From the NCBI RefSeq assembly GCF_000189635.1, contig NW_002476260.1:1-64000 (forward strand): a stretch of 64,000 nt of DNA, read 5' to 3'. Both the position numbers and the translations under genes were made by a program. The notes below the pieces were generated by a model. That model ran no database searches, was not told where the DNA came from, and saw only the letters and a program-made list of their open reading frames with translations. This stretch comes from Tetrahymena thermophila SB210 (Eukaryota > Ciliophora > Oligohymenophorea > Hymenostomatida > Tetrahymenidae). Shown here in pieces: positions 1 through 12,175 of the stretch (position 1 is the stretch's first letter; each line of letters starts with the position of its first letter).

Positions 1-2202
1 AGCCTAGTGCAAGAATATCACAACTTTGACGCTATATTTATTGTAAAAATTGAATTTATTGATTGATAAACTAATAATTGAGAATGGATTATTTTAAGCT
101 TTTGACATAGTTATTAGCTAATTAAGCCAGCTTGCTTGTCATTTACTAACTTGCTTATTTACTTATTTACTTAAAAACAAATAAAATATAACGAATTTCT
201 TTACTTACTCATCACAACACAACTAAAATACTAACGAAAGCCATAGTTTTTTTACCATCCTTTCTCCTCCATATTTATTTATTTAATTCGTTATTTATTC
301 TTATATTTAAAGATAGAATAATATTGGTGATGACGGTGCTAAAGATTTAGGCACAGGAATAGCCTAGTGCAAGAATATCACAACTTTGAATCTTTACTTA
401 GAGTAAAAATTGAATTTATTGATTGATAAACTAATAATTGAGAATGGATTATTTTAAGCTTTTGACATAGTTATTAGCTAATTAAGCCAGCTTGCTTGTC
501 ATTTACTAACTTGCTTATTTACTTATTTACTTAAAAAAAAATAAAATATAACGAATTTCTTTACTTACTCATCACAACACAACTAAAATACTAACGAAAG
601 CCATAGTTTTTTTACCATCCTTTCTCCTCCATATTTATTTATTTAATTCGTTATTTATTGTTATATTTAAAGATAGAATAATATTGGTGATGACGGTGCT
701 AAAGATTTAGGCACAGGAATAGCCTAGTGCAAGAATATCACAACTTTGAATCTTTACTTAGAGTAAAAATTGAATTTATTGATTGATAAACTAATAATTG
801 AGAATGGATTATTTTAAGCTTTTGACATAGTTATTAGCTAATTAAGCCAGCTTGCTTGTCATTTACTAACTTGCTTATTTACTTATTTACTTAAAAACAA
901 ATAAAATATAACGAATTTCTTTACTTACTCATCACAACACAACTAAAATACTAACGAAAGCCATAGTTTTTTTACCATCCTTTCTCCTCCATATTTATTT
1001 ATTTAATTCGTTATTTATTGTTATATTTAAAGTTCGAATAATATTGGTGCATAGGGTGCTAAAGATTTAGGCATAGGAATAGCCTAGTGCAAGAATATCA
1101 CAACTTTGGCGCTATAATTATTGTAAAAATTGAATTTATTGATTGATAAACTAATAATTGAGAATGGATTATTTTAAGCTTTTGACATAGTTATTAGCTA
1201 ATTAAGCCAGCTTGCTTGTCATTTACTAACTTGCTTATTTACTTATTTACTTAAAAACAAATAAAATATAACGAATTTCTTTACTTACTCATCACAACAC
1301 AACTAAAATACTAACGAAAGCCATCGTTTTTTTACCATCCTTTCTCCTCCATATTTATTTATTTAATTCGTTATTTATTCTTATATTTAAAGATGGAATA
1401 ATATTGGTGATGACGGTGCTAAAGATTTAGGCACAGGAATAGCCTAGTGCAAGAATATCACAACTTTGGATCTTTACTTAAAGTAAAAATTGAATTTATT
1501 GATTGATAAACTAATAATTGAGAATGGATTATTTTAAGCTTTTGACATAGTTATTAGCTAATTAAGCCAGCTTGCTTGTCATTTACTAACTTGCTTATTT
1601 ACTCATTTACTTAAAAACAAATAAAATATAACGAATTTCTTTACTTACTCATCACAACACAACTAAAATACTAACGAAAGCCATAGTTTTTTTACCATCC
1701 TTTCTCCTCCATATTTATTTATTTAATTCGTTATTTATTCTTATATTTAAAGTTCGAATAATATTGGTGATGACGGTGCTAAAGATTTAGGCACAGGAAT
1801 AGCCTAGTGCAAGAATATCACAACTTTGAATCTTTACTTAAAGTAAAAATTGAATTTATTGATTGATAAACTAATAATTGAGAATGGATTATTTTAAGCT
1901 TTTGACATAGTTATTAGCTAATTAAGCCAGCTTGCTTGTCATTTACTAACTTGCTTATTTACTCATTTACTTAAAAACAAATAAAATATAACGAATTTCT
2001 TTACTTACTCATCACAACACAACTAAAATACTAACGAAAGCCATAGTTTTTTTACCATCCTTTCTCCTCCATATTTATTTATTTAATTCGTTATTTATTG
2101 TTATATTTAAAGTTCGAATAATATTGGTGCATAGGGTGCTAAAGATTTAGGCATAGGAATAGCCTAGTGCAAGAATATCACAACTTTGGCGCTATAATTA
2201 TT
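1..2202 (+). CDS. Leucine-rich-repeat protein, partial, tandem 90-bp exons (array 1)
   Basis: Exons lie at 1-42 (partial), 313-402, 673-762, 1033-1122, 1393-1482, 1753-1842 and 2113-2202. The complete ones are exactly 90 bp, and every intron starts GTAAAAAT, ends TTTAAAG and is phase 2. Each exon encodes one 30-residue LRR: NNIGDDGAKDLGTGIAQCKN, then ITTL and an LxLxL strand. The pattern LxLxLxxNxI is the LRR consensus of the ribonuclease-inhibitor-like class common in ciliates. From memory, Tetrahymena is reported to carry many LRR genes with exactly 90-bp exons and phase-2 introns, and this fits. LRR solenoids bind proteins; the ligand here is unknown. The 5' end lies outside the window. 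No convincing terminal exon was found after 2404, so the 3' end is open. Confidence 0.85.
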
Positions 2203-2404
2203 GTAAAAATTGAATTTATTGATTGATAAACTAATAATTGAGAATGGATTATTTTAAGCTTTTGACATAGTTATTAGCTAATTAAGCCAGCTTGCTTGTC
2301 ATTTACTAACTTGCTTATTTACTTATTTACTTAAAAACTAATAAAATATAACGAATTTCTTTACTTACTCATCACAACACAACTAAAATACTAACGAAAG
2401 CCAT
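1..2404 (+). repeat. 360-bp tandem array (LRR exon + intron units)
   Basis: Direct tandem repeats of exactly 360 bp start at 1, 361, 721, 1081, 1441, 1801 and 2161. The last copy breaks off at 2404, inside the intron part. Each unit is one 90-bp exon and one 270-bp intron. Whole 60-base blocks of the intron (for example 61-120 and its counterparts) are identical in all seven copies. The array runs off the left edge, so its true copy number is unknown. Confidence 0.97.
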
Positions 2405-4116
2405 CTTTTATTTAAGTATTTCTTTAGCATGCATCTTTTGCAAACTGAGCATATTTTTTTAAATTAAACAAAAAATATCAACTACATAGTCAACAACTTA
2501 TACAACCACCCTTTTTTTAAATGAATATTTTTACTAAGACTATTTCCTCTTGTGCGAAAATTTTTGAATTACATTCTGTTCACTTAAAAAATAATTAGCC
2601 TTTTTTATAGTTATTAGATATATTTAAAACATAATCATATTTATAAAAGCATTAAAATTTTCAATATTTTATCAGCTATTAAAATAATTAAAAATTCTTA
2701 GTTGTAATCTTAAAACTAACAAAATATTTATTTATTTATTGATTTAAAAATTTTTTATTATTTATTAAAATTATAACTTTTAATATTAAAGTTTAAATTA
2801 TAATTTTGTGATTCAATTGAAGAAATTCCTCGAAGAATAATTATAAGCTAAAGAAGTAAAATATAATTCGTTAAATTTATAAAAAATTGATTTATTTTAA
2901 CTAATAATATAGATAACTATATTATGACATTCAACTAATAGTTAAATGTAACAAACCTGATTAATAATTAAAAAATTAAAAAGTTAAGTTCTGCATAAAT
3001 AAATAAATATGTTTCATAAATATATTTATTTTTTAATTTTGTTTTTTATAAATATATTGATTAATTAGATAATAGTTATTATTTATTTATTGTTTGATTT
3101 ATATCTAAAAACTTTTTTTAAATTCTAATCAGAAGTATAAAAATAATCTCTGTAAATATATTATTTTTAAAAGCATTAGTTGATGTGATGAATTTATATA
3201 ATTTATTAAATTAGGAATACTATTATCTGTATCTAACAATATAATTTTAAATATGCTAAAAAAAAAATGTATTATTTTTTAAATACAAGGCAATAACATT
3301 ATTTAATTATATTTGTATATAATTACTTTTCTCTCAATTAATTTAAATAAAAATTATAAAATTATATTTATTTCCAAAAACTTTTATAAAAATTGATTAA
3401 TATTATATTTCATTTTATATCATTTTTATTTTCATCTTCATCATTATAAAATTTGTTTTTGATATAATATTCATTATTATGATTAATTTCACAATAATCT
3501 TCCAAATGTTATTTATATTCTTATTGGATTTCATCCTTTTTATATTCATCAATATAAGAATAAAAGTAAGATATTATAAATTGAAATATATTACCGTAAA
3601 ACCTCGTTAAGTAAAACAAATATTTTGTGAGGTAAGAGATAAGAGTCTTTAAGATAAAAAATAATAAAAAAATCTTTCTATTCAAATTTTGCCCTTTCAG
3701 AATTTAAATTTGTTTAGTAATAAATATATTTTTATTTTAGATTTACAAAAATTAAACAAGCAAATTCTTTAATAAATACTTGCTCAAACAATAAATGAAA
3801 AAATACAAAATTTTCCTTTTACAAATAGCTTAATTTGAAGAGATTAAACATTTTAAGTAATTCATTATTTTTTTATTAATAAATAAATCTTTTTAATTTT
3901 AAGATTAAATAAACAATAAATTAAAACTTTAAAATACTTAAATATTTTTAATTTATTTTTAAGTAAAATTTAGTATTTATGTTTCAATTAAATTAAAATT
4001 AAAGAAAAATATTAAATTAAAGAATAAACTCTATCGAAGTAAAAATAAGTTTTTTGTTAATATCTTTAATAAATTTAATAATAAAATTAGTTAACATATA
4101 AAAATCAATTTAATAT
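2405..4116. other. AT-rich intergenic / possible LRR gene 3' region
   Basis: No frame with coding character on either strand, only A/T homopolymer-rich sequence. An acceptor-like TTTCTTTAG at about 2431 followed by a short open frame to a TGA near 2522 could be the last exon of the LRR gene, but its sequence is not LRR-like. Confidence 0.5.
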
Positions 4117-6913
4117 TCAATCGTTGTTAAGCTGGGTTAAACTATGTATTGAGAAGTTTGTTTTAGTTTAACCAGCTGAATTTAAATCGGCTCTGGATTT
4201 TAAATTTAATTCTGTATCTATAAAGTTAGCCATACTTTGTGCTTGCTTTTATCTTTCTTTTTAAGTAAATCTTCTTGCTATTAAATTTTTAGGAAGATGA
4301 GGCTAAGCTTCATTGATGAATTCTATGTAGCTAATTTTATCATCTTTTTCCTTGCAATCCAATCTCTTAAACAGGAAAGAGAGTTCTTTTTCAGTAACAT
4401 CAATTTTATGATCAATAAATACTTATTTTAGCTAAAAAAATAAGGTAAATAAAACTTTAAAAAAAATAAATATGTACGTCAGTCAAGCTAATGTATCCAT
4501 TTTATTGATAATCAAGCAATTCGAAGAAATCTTCATATGAAAAATGAGTCAATTTTGCAAGTTTCAATGAAATAGATTCCATTTTTAATTCAAATTTTAA
4601 CAGAGCAAGCATTAGCTTTTTAAATCTCCTTAAAGTTTCAGGCTACAAAATCTAAAATAAAAGGTTTTTAATAAAATAATTAGTAAAATTAAATAAAATA
4701 TTTACATCTTTCATTCTGAGCTACACTGCTTAATCACTAATATTAATTCTCCCCTAAGCAACTTTATCATAAGTATGTTAATTTGGTAAAATTGCATAAA
4801 TGAATTCGTCTTCTCTAATAAAAGAAATAAATAAATTTTATTTTCAAAATTTATTGATAAAATTTTAAATTACCTTAAACCTTTGCTTTTGTTTGCAGCA
4901 TGTCTTCTAAAAAATAAATAAATTTCATCTTTATAAGGTTAAACACCAAGCTCTTTTAATGAATCCACAAACTCAGAAATGGAAATATAGTCATTTTTAT
5001 CACTGTTAATTAACACAAACATATCCTTAGCGCTAAAATCCTTTTGCATACACAGATCTTATTTGCAGTATTCAATTTCTTTTTCAGGTTCGACTCTTTA
5101 TTTAAATATTTCCAACCACTCTCTTCTAATTTCAAAGGTATATTTGACTAATAAAAAAAAATCACTGTTAAATTTGTAGATAAAGCTTTAATTAAGCTAA
5201 TAAAAATAGTTTTATTAAAAATCTTCTTATCAGCCATCCTAATTTAATTAATATGCGTTGATTTAAATTTTTTAATAAAGCTTTAATTAAATGAAATAAA
5301 ATAATTCTAGTTAAATTTTTAATAAAATTTTAGAAAATTTAAAATGTTTATCCAACAAATTAGAATAAATTAGTTAAAATGTAAAATTTGTATCCAAATA
5401 TTTAATAAGCTAATAAAAATATTTTTATTTAAAACCTTCGAATTAATTTTGCTAATAAAACATTACTTAAATTTATTAAAATAATTCCACTATTAAAAAT
5501 TTTAGTTAAATATTTAGCATAATTGAGTAAAAATGAAATTTATTTAAATATAAAATAAATTGAATAAAAGTTAGAATTTTTACCTCTAACTGGTGTTTTG
5601 ATTTTACTCTTAAAATGGAGATCAAAAGCATGCTTGATTACATCTTTACTCATATTTGGAACTAAAAACCTTACAAATTTCATTGGATCAATCGTTTTTT
5701 TATATATCGGGTTTCCGTTTTCATCGTATCCTATTATGTTTTCTTCATCCTACTCTATGAAATCTGCATTCTTTCCTTTGAAATTTCTTAATATATTTCT
5801 AGCTAAAATTTAGGAAGGATTGTATGACTATTCTTTCAAAAAATCTATCAATCCTTCTTCATGAAGCTCTCCTTTTCCTTCTTTATCTAAGTATTTGAAT
5901 GCATCTAAGAACTCTTAAAGATTAAAATCGTTTTCTAACTGAGATCTAAACTCATCTATCTTCTCAAAGTATATTATTAATCTTATTACAAATTTTATTT
6001 TTTGCTTTATTTAAATATATTTAATATATATCAACTTACTAGTAGAAGAGTTTTCCGATAGCTACTTCCATGTGAAGTGGTAAAAATTGCTCTTTAGATA
6101 CCTTATAAGTTGGTCTAACAGATATTTTGGTTCTCAAATCGTCATCTTCAATTGTCAATACAATAGTCATAAATCTTTTGAAAATATAAAATTTTAATTA
6201 AAGATATATTTAACTAATTATCAAAGTATTCATATTCTATTTTTGTTCAGTAAGATAAATTTTAAAAACATTTATCAAAAATGTAATCTGCTAATCTATT
6301 TTTACTCTATATAAGATAAGGTATTATTTCTGTCTAGATCATAGAACCACATTAACGTTTTTATTGTGCTGTTATCCACTTTTTAATTCAATGAAGTCAT
6401 AAAATTTTGTATATCAACTATTTCTAATTCTTTTTTCATATCTCTATTAAATCTTTGAAATACGGCATATGGCTCGAATTCACTAAAAGAACAAACTTTT
6501 TAGCGCAATTTTTCTAAAAAGATTTCAGACTCGCACAAGAATATCAAAAAATTAAGAATTCTATTTCTTTTGCCTGCGTTGAATGCATTTAATTCGCTTT
6601 TTATACTGGCCTGTGATGAAGTACAGCTTTCATTCAAATCTTCTTTGACTATTGAATTGTCATTACTATTCACTCCTTTTTATTGCCCAGAATTGAGTTC
6701 TTTCAATACCTAACTTCCTTATTTTGAATTTGGCATCTTGAATTAAAAGCTTTTTTAATCTCCTGATTGCTACTTATTTTCATTTTTTGTTGATTTAATA
6801 GCACTTAAATTTTAAATTGAATTATTCCTCGAAAAACTCTTTAAAGTAGGTATAGATTGGGCAGAAGGTTGCTTCTTAATCTCAAAATTAGTTTTAGATT
6901 TGGAGTTATTCAT
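4117..6913 (-). CDS. EF-hand calcium-binding protein, 7 exons
   Basis: Exons on the minus strand: 6913-6306, 6174-6040, 5981-5584, 5147-4874, 4814-4706, 4651-4478 and 4431-4117. The six GT-AG introns keep frame and the total is 2013 nt (670 aa plus TGA). The N-terminal 130 or so residues are Ser/Asn/Gln-rich. EF-hand-like loops follow: DLDRNNTLSYIE (about 192-203, split by intron 1), a weaker DKEGKGELHEEG (about 280), NSDKNDYISISE (about 428), DYQQNGYISLTD (about 555) and DCKEKDDKISYIE (about 591). Several loops lack an acidic residue at position 1 or 12 and may bind Ca2+ weakly. No catalytic domain is visible, so it is probably a Ca2+ sensor or scaffold. The specific partner cannot be told. 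The exon joining through the first EF-hand loop strongly supports the model. Confidence 0.88.
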
Positions 6914-7553
6914 ATTCCAATAGGTAATCTTTAAATATCCTTTGATAAACTGCTTGCTGATTATGTAGTTGCTACCAACTTGCAATCTTGTAAATAATTA
7001 ACTATCTAATTAACTAAAAAAACAAACAAGCTAACTAAATAATTTGATAACTTAATAAATTCAATTATTAATTAATTACTTGAAATATAAATTAATAAAT
7101 AAATAAATATTTAGTATCTGTAAATCAATTGAAATTTTAAATTTTACACAGTTTAATTATTTTCATGATTTATTTATTAAAATTTGTTTGCTAATTTCAA
7201 AAATATGTTTAAAGAGCCAGTATTGATTGTTGGAATTATAAATAAATAAATTATATCTAATAGATGCCATATAATTTGTTAGATTAATAAAACACATCAT
7301 TAAAACTTAATCATTAATATTTCCATAATAAAAAAGTAGTTTGAAAATTTTTTAATATTGAAATATTTATCTACCATAAAAATGAATTTAAAATTAAATT
7401 TAAATACTAAAAAAAGATCAAAATCTTTAAACGTGGAATTTAATAAATTAATTTTAAAATAAAATTAACTTATAATATTAAAAAGGAAGTAAATAAGTAT
7501 ATACATTTAGTTAATATAATTTGTTATTTCAAATTGATTTTCTAAAGGTTAAA
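6914..7553. other. AT-rich intergenic
   Basis: The gap between the start of the EF-hand gene and the stop of the histidine kinase, both on the minus strand. It is AT-rich with no open frame of coding character; it presumably holds the EF-hand promoter and the kinase 3' UTR. Confidence 0.6.
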
Positions 7554-10500
7554 TCACTTTATTACTTAAGCTTTTTTGAGCACGCTTTAAAGTACTTTCA
7601 TTTCAATAGGTTTAGTTATGAAAAATGTCATTCCCTCTTTTAATGCTTACTTTTTATCTTCTTCTCCGACGTAAGCAGAGCAAGCACTTATTAGAGGAGG
7701 TTTAATATCATTTGATGTGCAATATTTAAGTATCTCTTAGGTTGCTTCATATCCATTTTTAATAGGCATGTCTATATCCATGAAAATTAATTTATAGCCA
7801 TTCCTGCAAGTACATTGTGAGGTAAAACTTTGTATTACTTTATCAATAGCTTCTTATCCGTTCATAGCTTAATCAGCTTCTAGATTGCATGATTACAGCA
7901 TTTTTTTTAGCAAGAATAGATTAAATTCATTATCTTCTACAACGAGTATTTTTTTACATTGGCAGCAGCTGTTGCTACTGCTGATTTCTTTTTCGCTGAC
8001 TTAGTTAATAAGCTTGTTACAATTTTTCGACATACTCTTGAATTTTTCATAGCAATCAACTTTTTTCATTTAATTATGAGTCTTGCACTCATTTATTTGC
8101 TTGTAAGCATCTACATTTTCAGAACTAGTTTATTAGTCTATAAATTCTTAGCTTGTATCGCTTAAATCAATCTAGTTTTAGGCTATAACAGGACTATTTT
8201 ATTATTTTTAAGTTACAAATTAGTTAATAAATATCTTAGGCTTCTAAATTTCAATTTAAAAGAAGTCCTTTTAAGGTGATCTCTTAGTTTCTTCTTCATT
8301 TTAGTTAATAAGACTTGAATTTTTATTCGAGCTTGAGAACTATAAATTAATAGACTTTGTTTTTAAACTGTCTGATATGCTTCCATATTCATGCTCTTTG
8401 CTAGTTTCTGTGATTTAATTCGAATTTCTTTTTTGCCTTTTTGACTCCAAGTCTTATATCATTTCGTTACTTATGCCATTAAAGCTTGTTTAAGATATTT
8501 AACTAGGATTTCTTTTTTGGATTTTTAATTCCTTTCTAATATCCTAAGTCTCAGGCTAGTTTATAGAGTATTGCGTTTACTACATGTTTTCACTTGCTAT
8601 TTCAGAAACAAAAGAAGAAGCAGATATTGATTTATTAAGCTAAACTTATGGGAGAGGCACATTCAAAAGATATTTATCTTCATTTATTTGTTTATCTTGG
8701 TCTATTTTTTTATCTAAATTTATTCTTTCGGAAATAATTTCGTTATTTTTATTATTTTCTATAATATTTATCAGTGAATTATTAGAATTTCCATTTTAGG
8801 CTGATAAGCTAGTATTCGTGATTGTGTTAATTTAATTATCTTCATCTATTGATAAATCTTTTAATTCTACTGAATTCATTCCTTGAGTGTGAGAAACAAC
8901 TTAATAAAGACTTTTATTAAATATTTCTTTTTTTGTCATCGAAGCTCCTTTCTTTTTAAATTCTTACTTCAGTATAAAAAAGGAGAATGTAGATCCTTTA
9001 CCAAACGTGCTCTAAACATCTATTCCTCTGTTTCCACCAACACCCTTGGCCAAATTCATACTTATAGTCAATCCCAAACCAGCTCCTTCAGTTTCAAGTA
9101 CCTTTTCTTCTTGAATCTATTTAATAAACATACAAATTGTTAAATATTATTAGAGATATCTAAGCTATACCCATTAAATAATTTATTTATTTTTAAGTAA
9201 AAAAAATAATAAAATATTTTTTATATTAAATTTAAATTAAATTAAATAAGTATTTATTTATTTACTCGACCGAATTATTCAAAGATTTAATTCATGCTTT
9301 CTTCTTTTATTCCTATACCTGTATCAATGACTTTGATCTAAATATACTAACTATCGTAATTTACAGCTTCTATTCTTATGAATCCTTTGAATGTATACTT
9401 AACTGCATTTGAAAGCAAATTTAATACAATTTATCTTATTCTTTGAGGATCTGAATTTAGTTATGAGGGAATATTCTTATCTATATCAAGAAATAGCTAT
9501 AGATTTTTTCTGCTCACAGATATTTTCATGAGCATAGCACATTCATCAAGCAATTATCTTAAATCAAAAATTTTGAAATTAAGTTAGAATTTACCAGAGT
9601 CAATTTAGTGAAAATCAATAATATCATTAACAATATTGAATAGTAATCTATTAGAATATAGTGCAGGCATCAGATATTCTTACAGCAAATCAGGTGGCAT
9701 CTTAGGATCCTGCAACAAAAGATCCAGCAATCCGATTGAGCAATTCAAAGGTGTTCTTAATTCATGAGAAATACTGGCAACCATCCTCTTCTTCTACTTA
9801 TTTAATCTCTCTAATTTTTAGAGTAGAATTTTATTTGAAATATCTTCTGTGATGATCAAAATAGCAGGTTCTACTCCTTAAATACCCTCATTCACTTCAT
9901 CAAAAGGGTTTGTTTGAATATTTTTCTTACTTCCTTTTGCCTGGTTAGGAGTAGGAATGACTGTCTGAGACCGCTGCTGCATTTCACAGCAAATAATTTT
10001 TAAACTAAAAGTTTTTTCTCCTTGATGGAAAGCGTACTAAATAACATTCTTCTCAACTGTGAATTGAATAGATTAGTCTTTATTTTATTCTTCACACACC
10101 ATAGTATTATTTTTATTTAATCCTAATTTCAAATTCATTGATAATCTTCTCTAATTTGAGGGAGGAGTATTCATATTCTTGACTGTATCATCTTTTTTAT
10201 CGAAATACTAAAAATTCAAATCCTGATTAAGTATTTCATCAAATAACTCAGATATTTGCTTTTTGTTATTAGTAATGCTTAATCTTTTAGATTACATTTC
10301 CTTTAATTTGAATTAGCTTAATATAGAAGATTTTCTATCTTTCTGAATACTAAGTCTGTCTATTTATATTAATAAAAAATGTAAGTCTCAAAAAGTTAAA
10401 ATTTTTTTAAATAACTCAAAATTCTCCACAAAATTAAATTGTGATTTCACTAAATAGTTAAAAGTAAATAAAATATCACTTATTATTTATTTATCAGAAA

Positions 10501-12175
10501 ATTGATTTGTTTTGATTCAATCAAACATTGAATTGAAAAGTGATTAAAAAATAATCTTTCTTTGAAATCTATAAAAAATAAATAAAATTTTTCATTAGCA
10601 TTTTTGCTTTTATTTGTTAATATTTTAAGTGGGTGGACAAAAATAGAGATTTAATTTAGATGATATTTATTAGTTTGAAGAAAGTATTTGTTTATTATAT
10701 GAAAAACTACCTGATTAAATGCTATTCTTTTTTGATGTAAGAGTATCTTTAACCATACTTGAAAATGAGCTATTTCGATTTCCTCTCACTTGGTTGCTGC
10801 TGACGTCAACGGTTGTACTTCCTCTTTTCATAGATGGAGGAGTTGCGAGTGATTGGTTACTAGCTACTTCTGATTTAACAAAGTTTTATTTATTTATGGA
10901 GAATATTTTGGAGAGGAGCTATTCCTCTTTTGTGCAATTAAAGTGTGTTAGAATTGACTTGTTTGAGATTACAACTTCTCTTTAGTTATTAATTAGAGCA
11001 ATTCCTTAGGGGATGAGACTCAAAATATCTTCGTAAATTTAATTTAAATTCTAAGTATTTTGGCTTTAGTAGTTAGCCAAAGGTGATTTTTGCTGGTTGG
11101 CAGCTATCACTTCTAATGGAAAATTAAATATTTTATCTTATTTATTTTGGTTTTAGGAGTTCCTTTTTTATTCCTAATTTTTTTAAGAATAATTTTAATT
11201 GCTGTATAATTAGGAGTATGTTGAACTTTGCTGATGATTAGATTGTATATTTTCGCAATTAGATTTTTCTTGGCTATTATTACTGTTGCTACTGAAATAA
11301 TTATTAAAGCAATTAGAAATTTATCTATTAGGATGAGGATAGCTTTAGTTGTTTGGTTATTATTATTCGTTCTTATTTTGCTTTTACTTGAAGAGTGAGC
11401 GAGAATAGTAGAAAAAGTTAGAATTTTAAGGCAGGAAGTTGTAAGATTTGTAATCTAAATTAATATTAGTCTTATGTTAATCAGAAACAAGTTCCTGAAT
11501 ACACTGCTAACTAAGTAAGAAAGACTACTCATTAATATCCCCTTTAATACTGAAATACATCATAAAACAGCATGATAGGCAAGTATAAATCAGAATAATT
11601 ATGTTAAAATTTAATAAAAATTGGTGCCTAATAATCACGTAGCAGAGGAAAAAAAACATGCAAATCTTGTTACTAGCAGAATCAGCTATGATTTATCGTA
11701 TCCTCATAGAGTATATAATCAGATAAACAGTAATGAATTTTATAATGAACATATTTGGAAATTAAAACATCAATTCAACTTACCCAAAGAGTAAACAAAA
11801 TAATAGTATTGTCATTAAAGCTCTCCAGTGAGTTACTCTGTGGTTGATAAAATTCGTAACCCAGAGCAGGATTAAAATTAAAAATAATTCAATAGAAGAA
11901 AAAGCTATTAAAAAGGTATAAATTTTCTGGTTTAGTGTGTTATCGTTTGCCTAGCTTAATCGCAATTGATCTAATCCATAAGCGAGGTCTACTATGCATT
12001 ATGACATCAGAAATATGCAAATGACTCTCCATTAAAGTTACTGCTTTTCTAAAATACTATCTTCCAAAGAGAGTTGACTAAAGTTTAAGGGTTTGGGACC
12101 TTATTGCTAAAAGTTAAGTAAAGGCTGCAAATTATTTCGAGAATTTCTACCATTTGATAGGTAATTTATATTCAT
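7554..12175 (-). CDS. Transmembrane PAS hybrid histidine kinase with receiver domain
   Basis: Starts at ATG 12175 (MNINYLSNGRNS). The first exon runs to 10711 and encodes about six membrane segments, a Gln/Asn/Ser linker and a PAS-like stretch (YEDILSLIPQGIALINNQ). One or more introns lie between 10710 and about 10350, where the exact splice pattern is unresolved. The next exon, ending at 9266, carries the dimerisation/phosphoacceptor H-box SISHELRTPL, the N-box NLLSNAVKYT and the G1 motif DTGIGI. After a 149-bp intron (9265-9117) the last exon has the G2 motif GAGLGL, a long low-complexity linker and a C-terminal receiver with VVEDN, the phosphorylatable Asp in FMDIDMP and the conserved Lys in TKPI. 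Known chemistry is ATP-dependent His autophosphorylation followed by transfer to the receiver Asp. The signal sensed and the downstream phosphotransfer partner are not evident. All key catalytic residues appear intact. Confidence 0.92.

Noticed and set aside
1-2404. CRISPR-like or satellite interpretation of the 360-bp repeats
   Set aside because: The repeated unit contains an in-frame LRR exon with proper GT-AG borders and constant phase; repeats are adjacent without spacers, and the host is a eukaryote.
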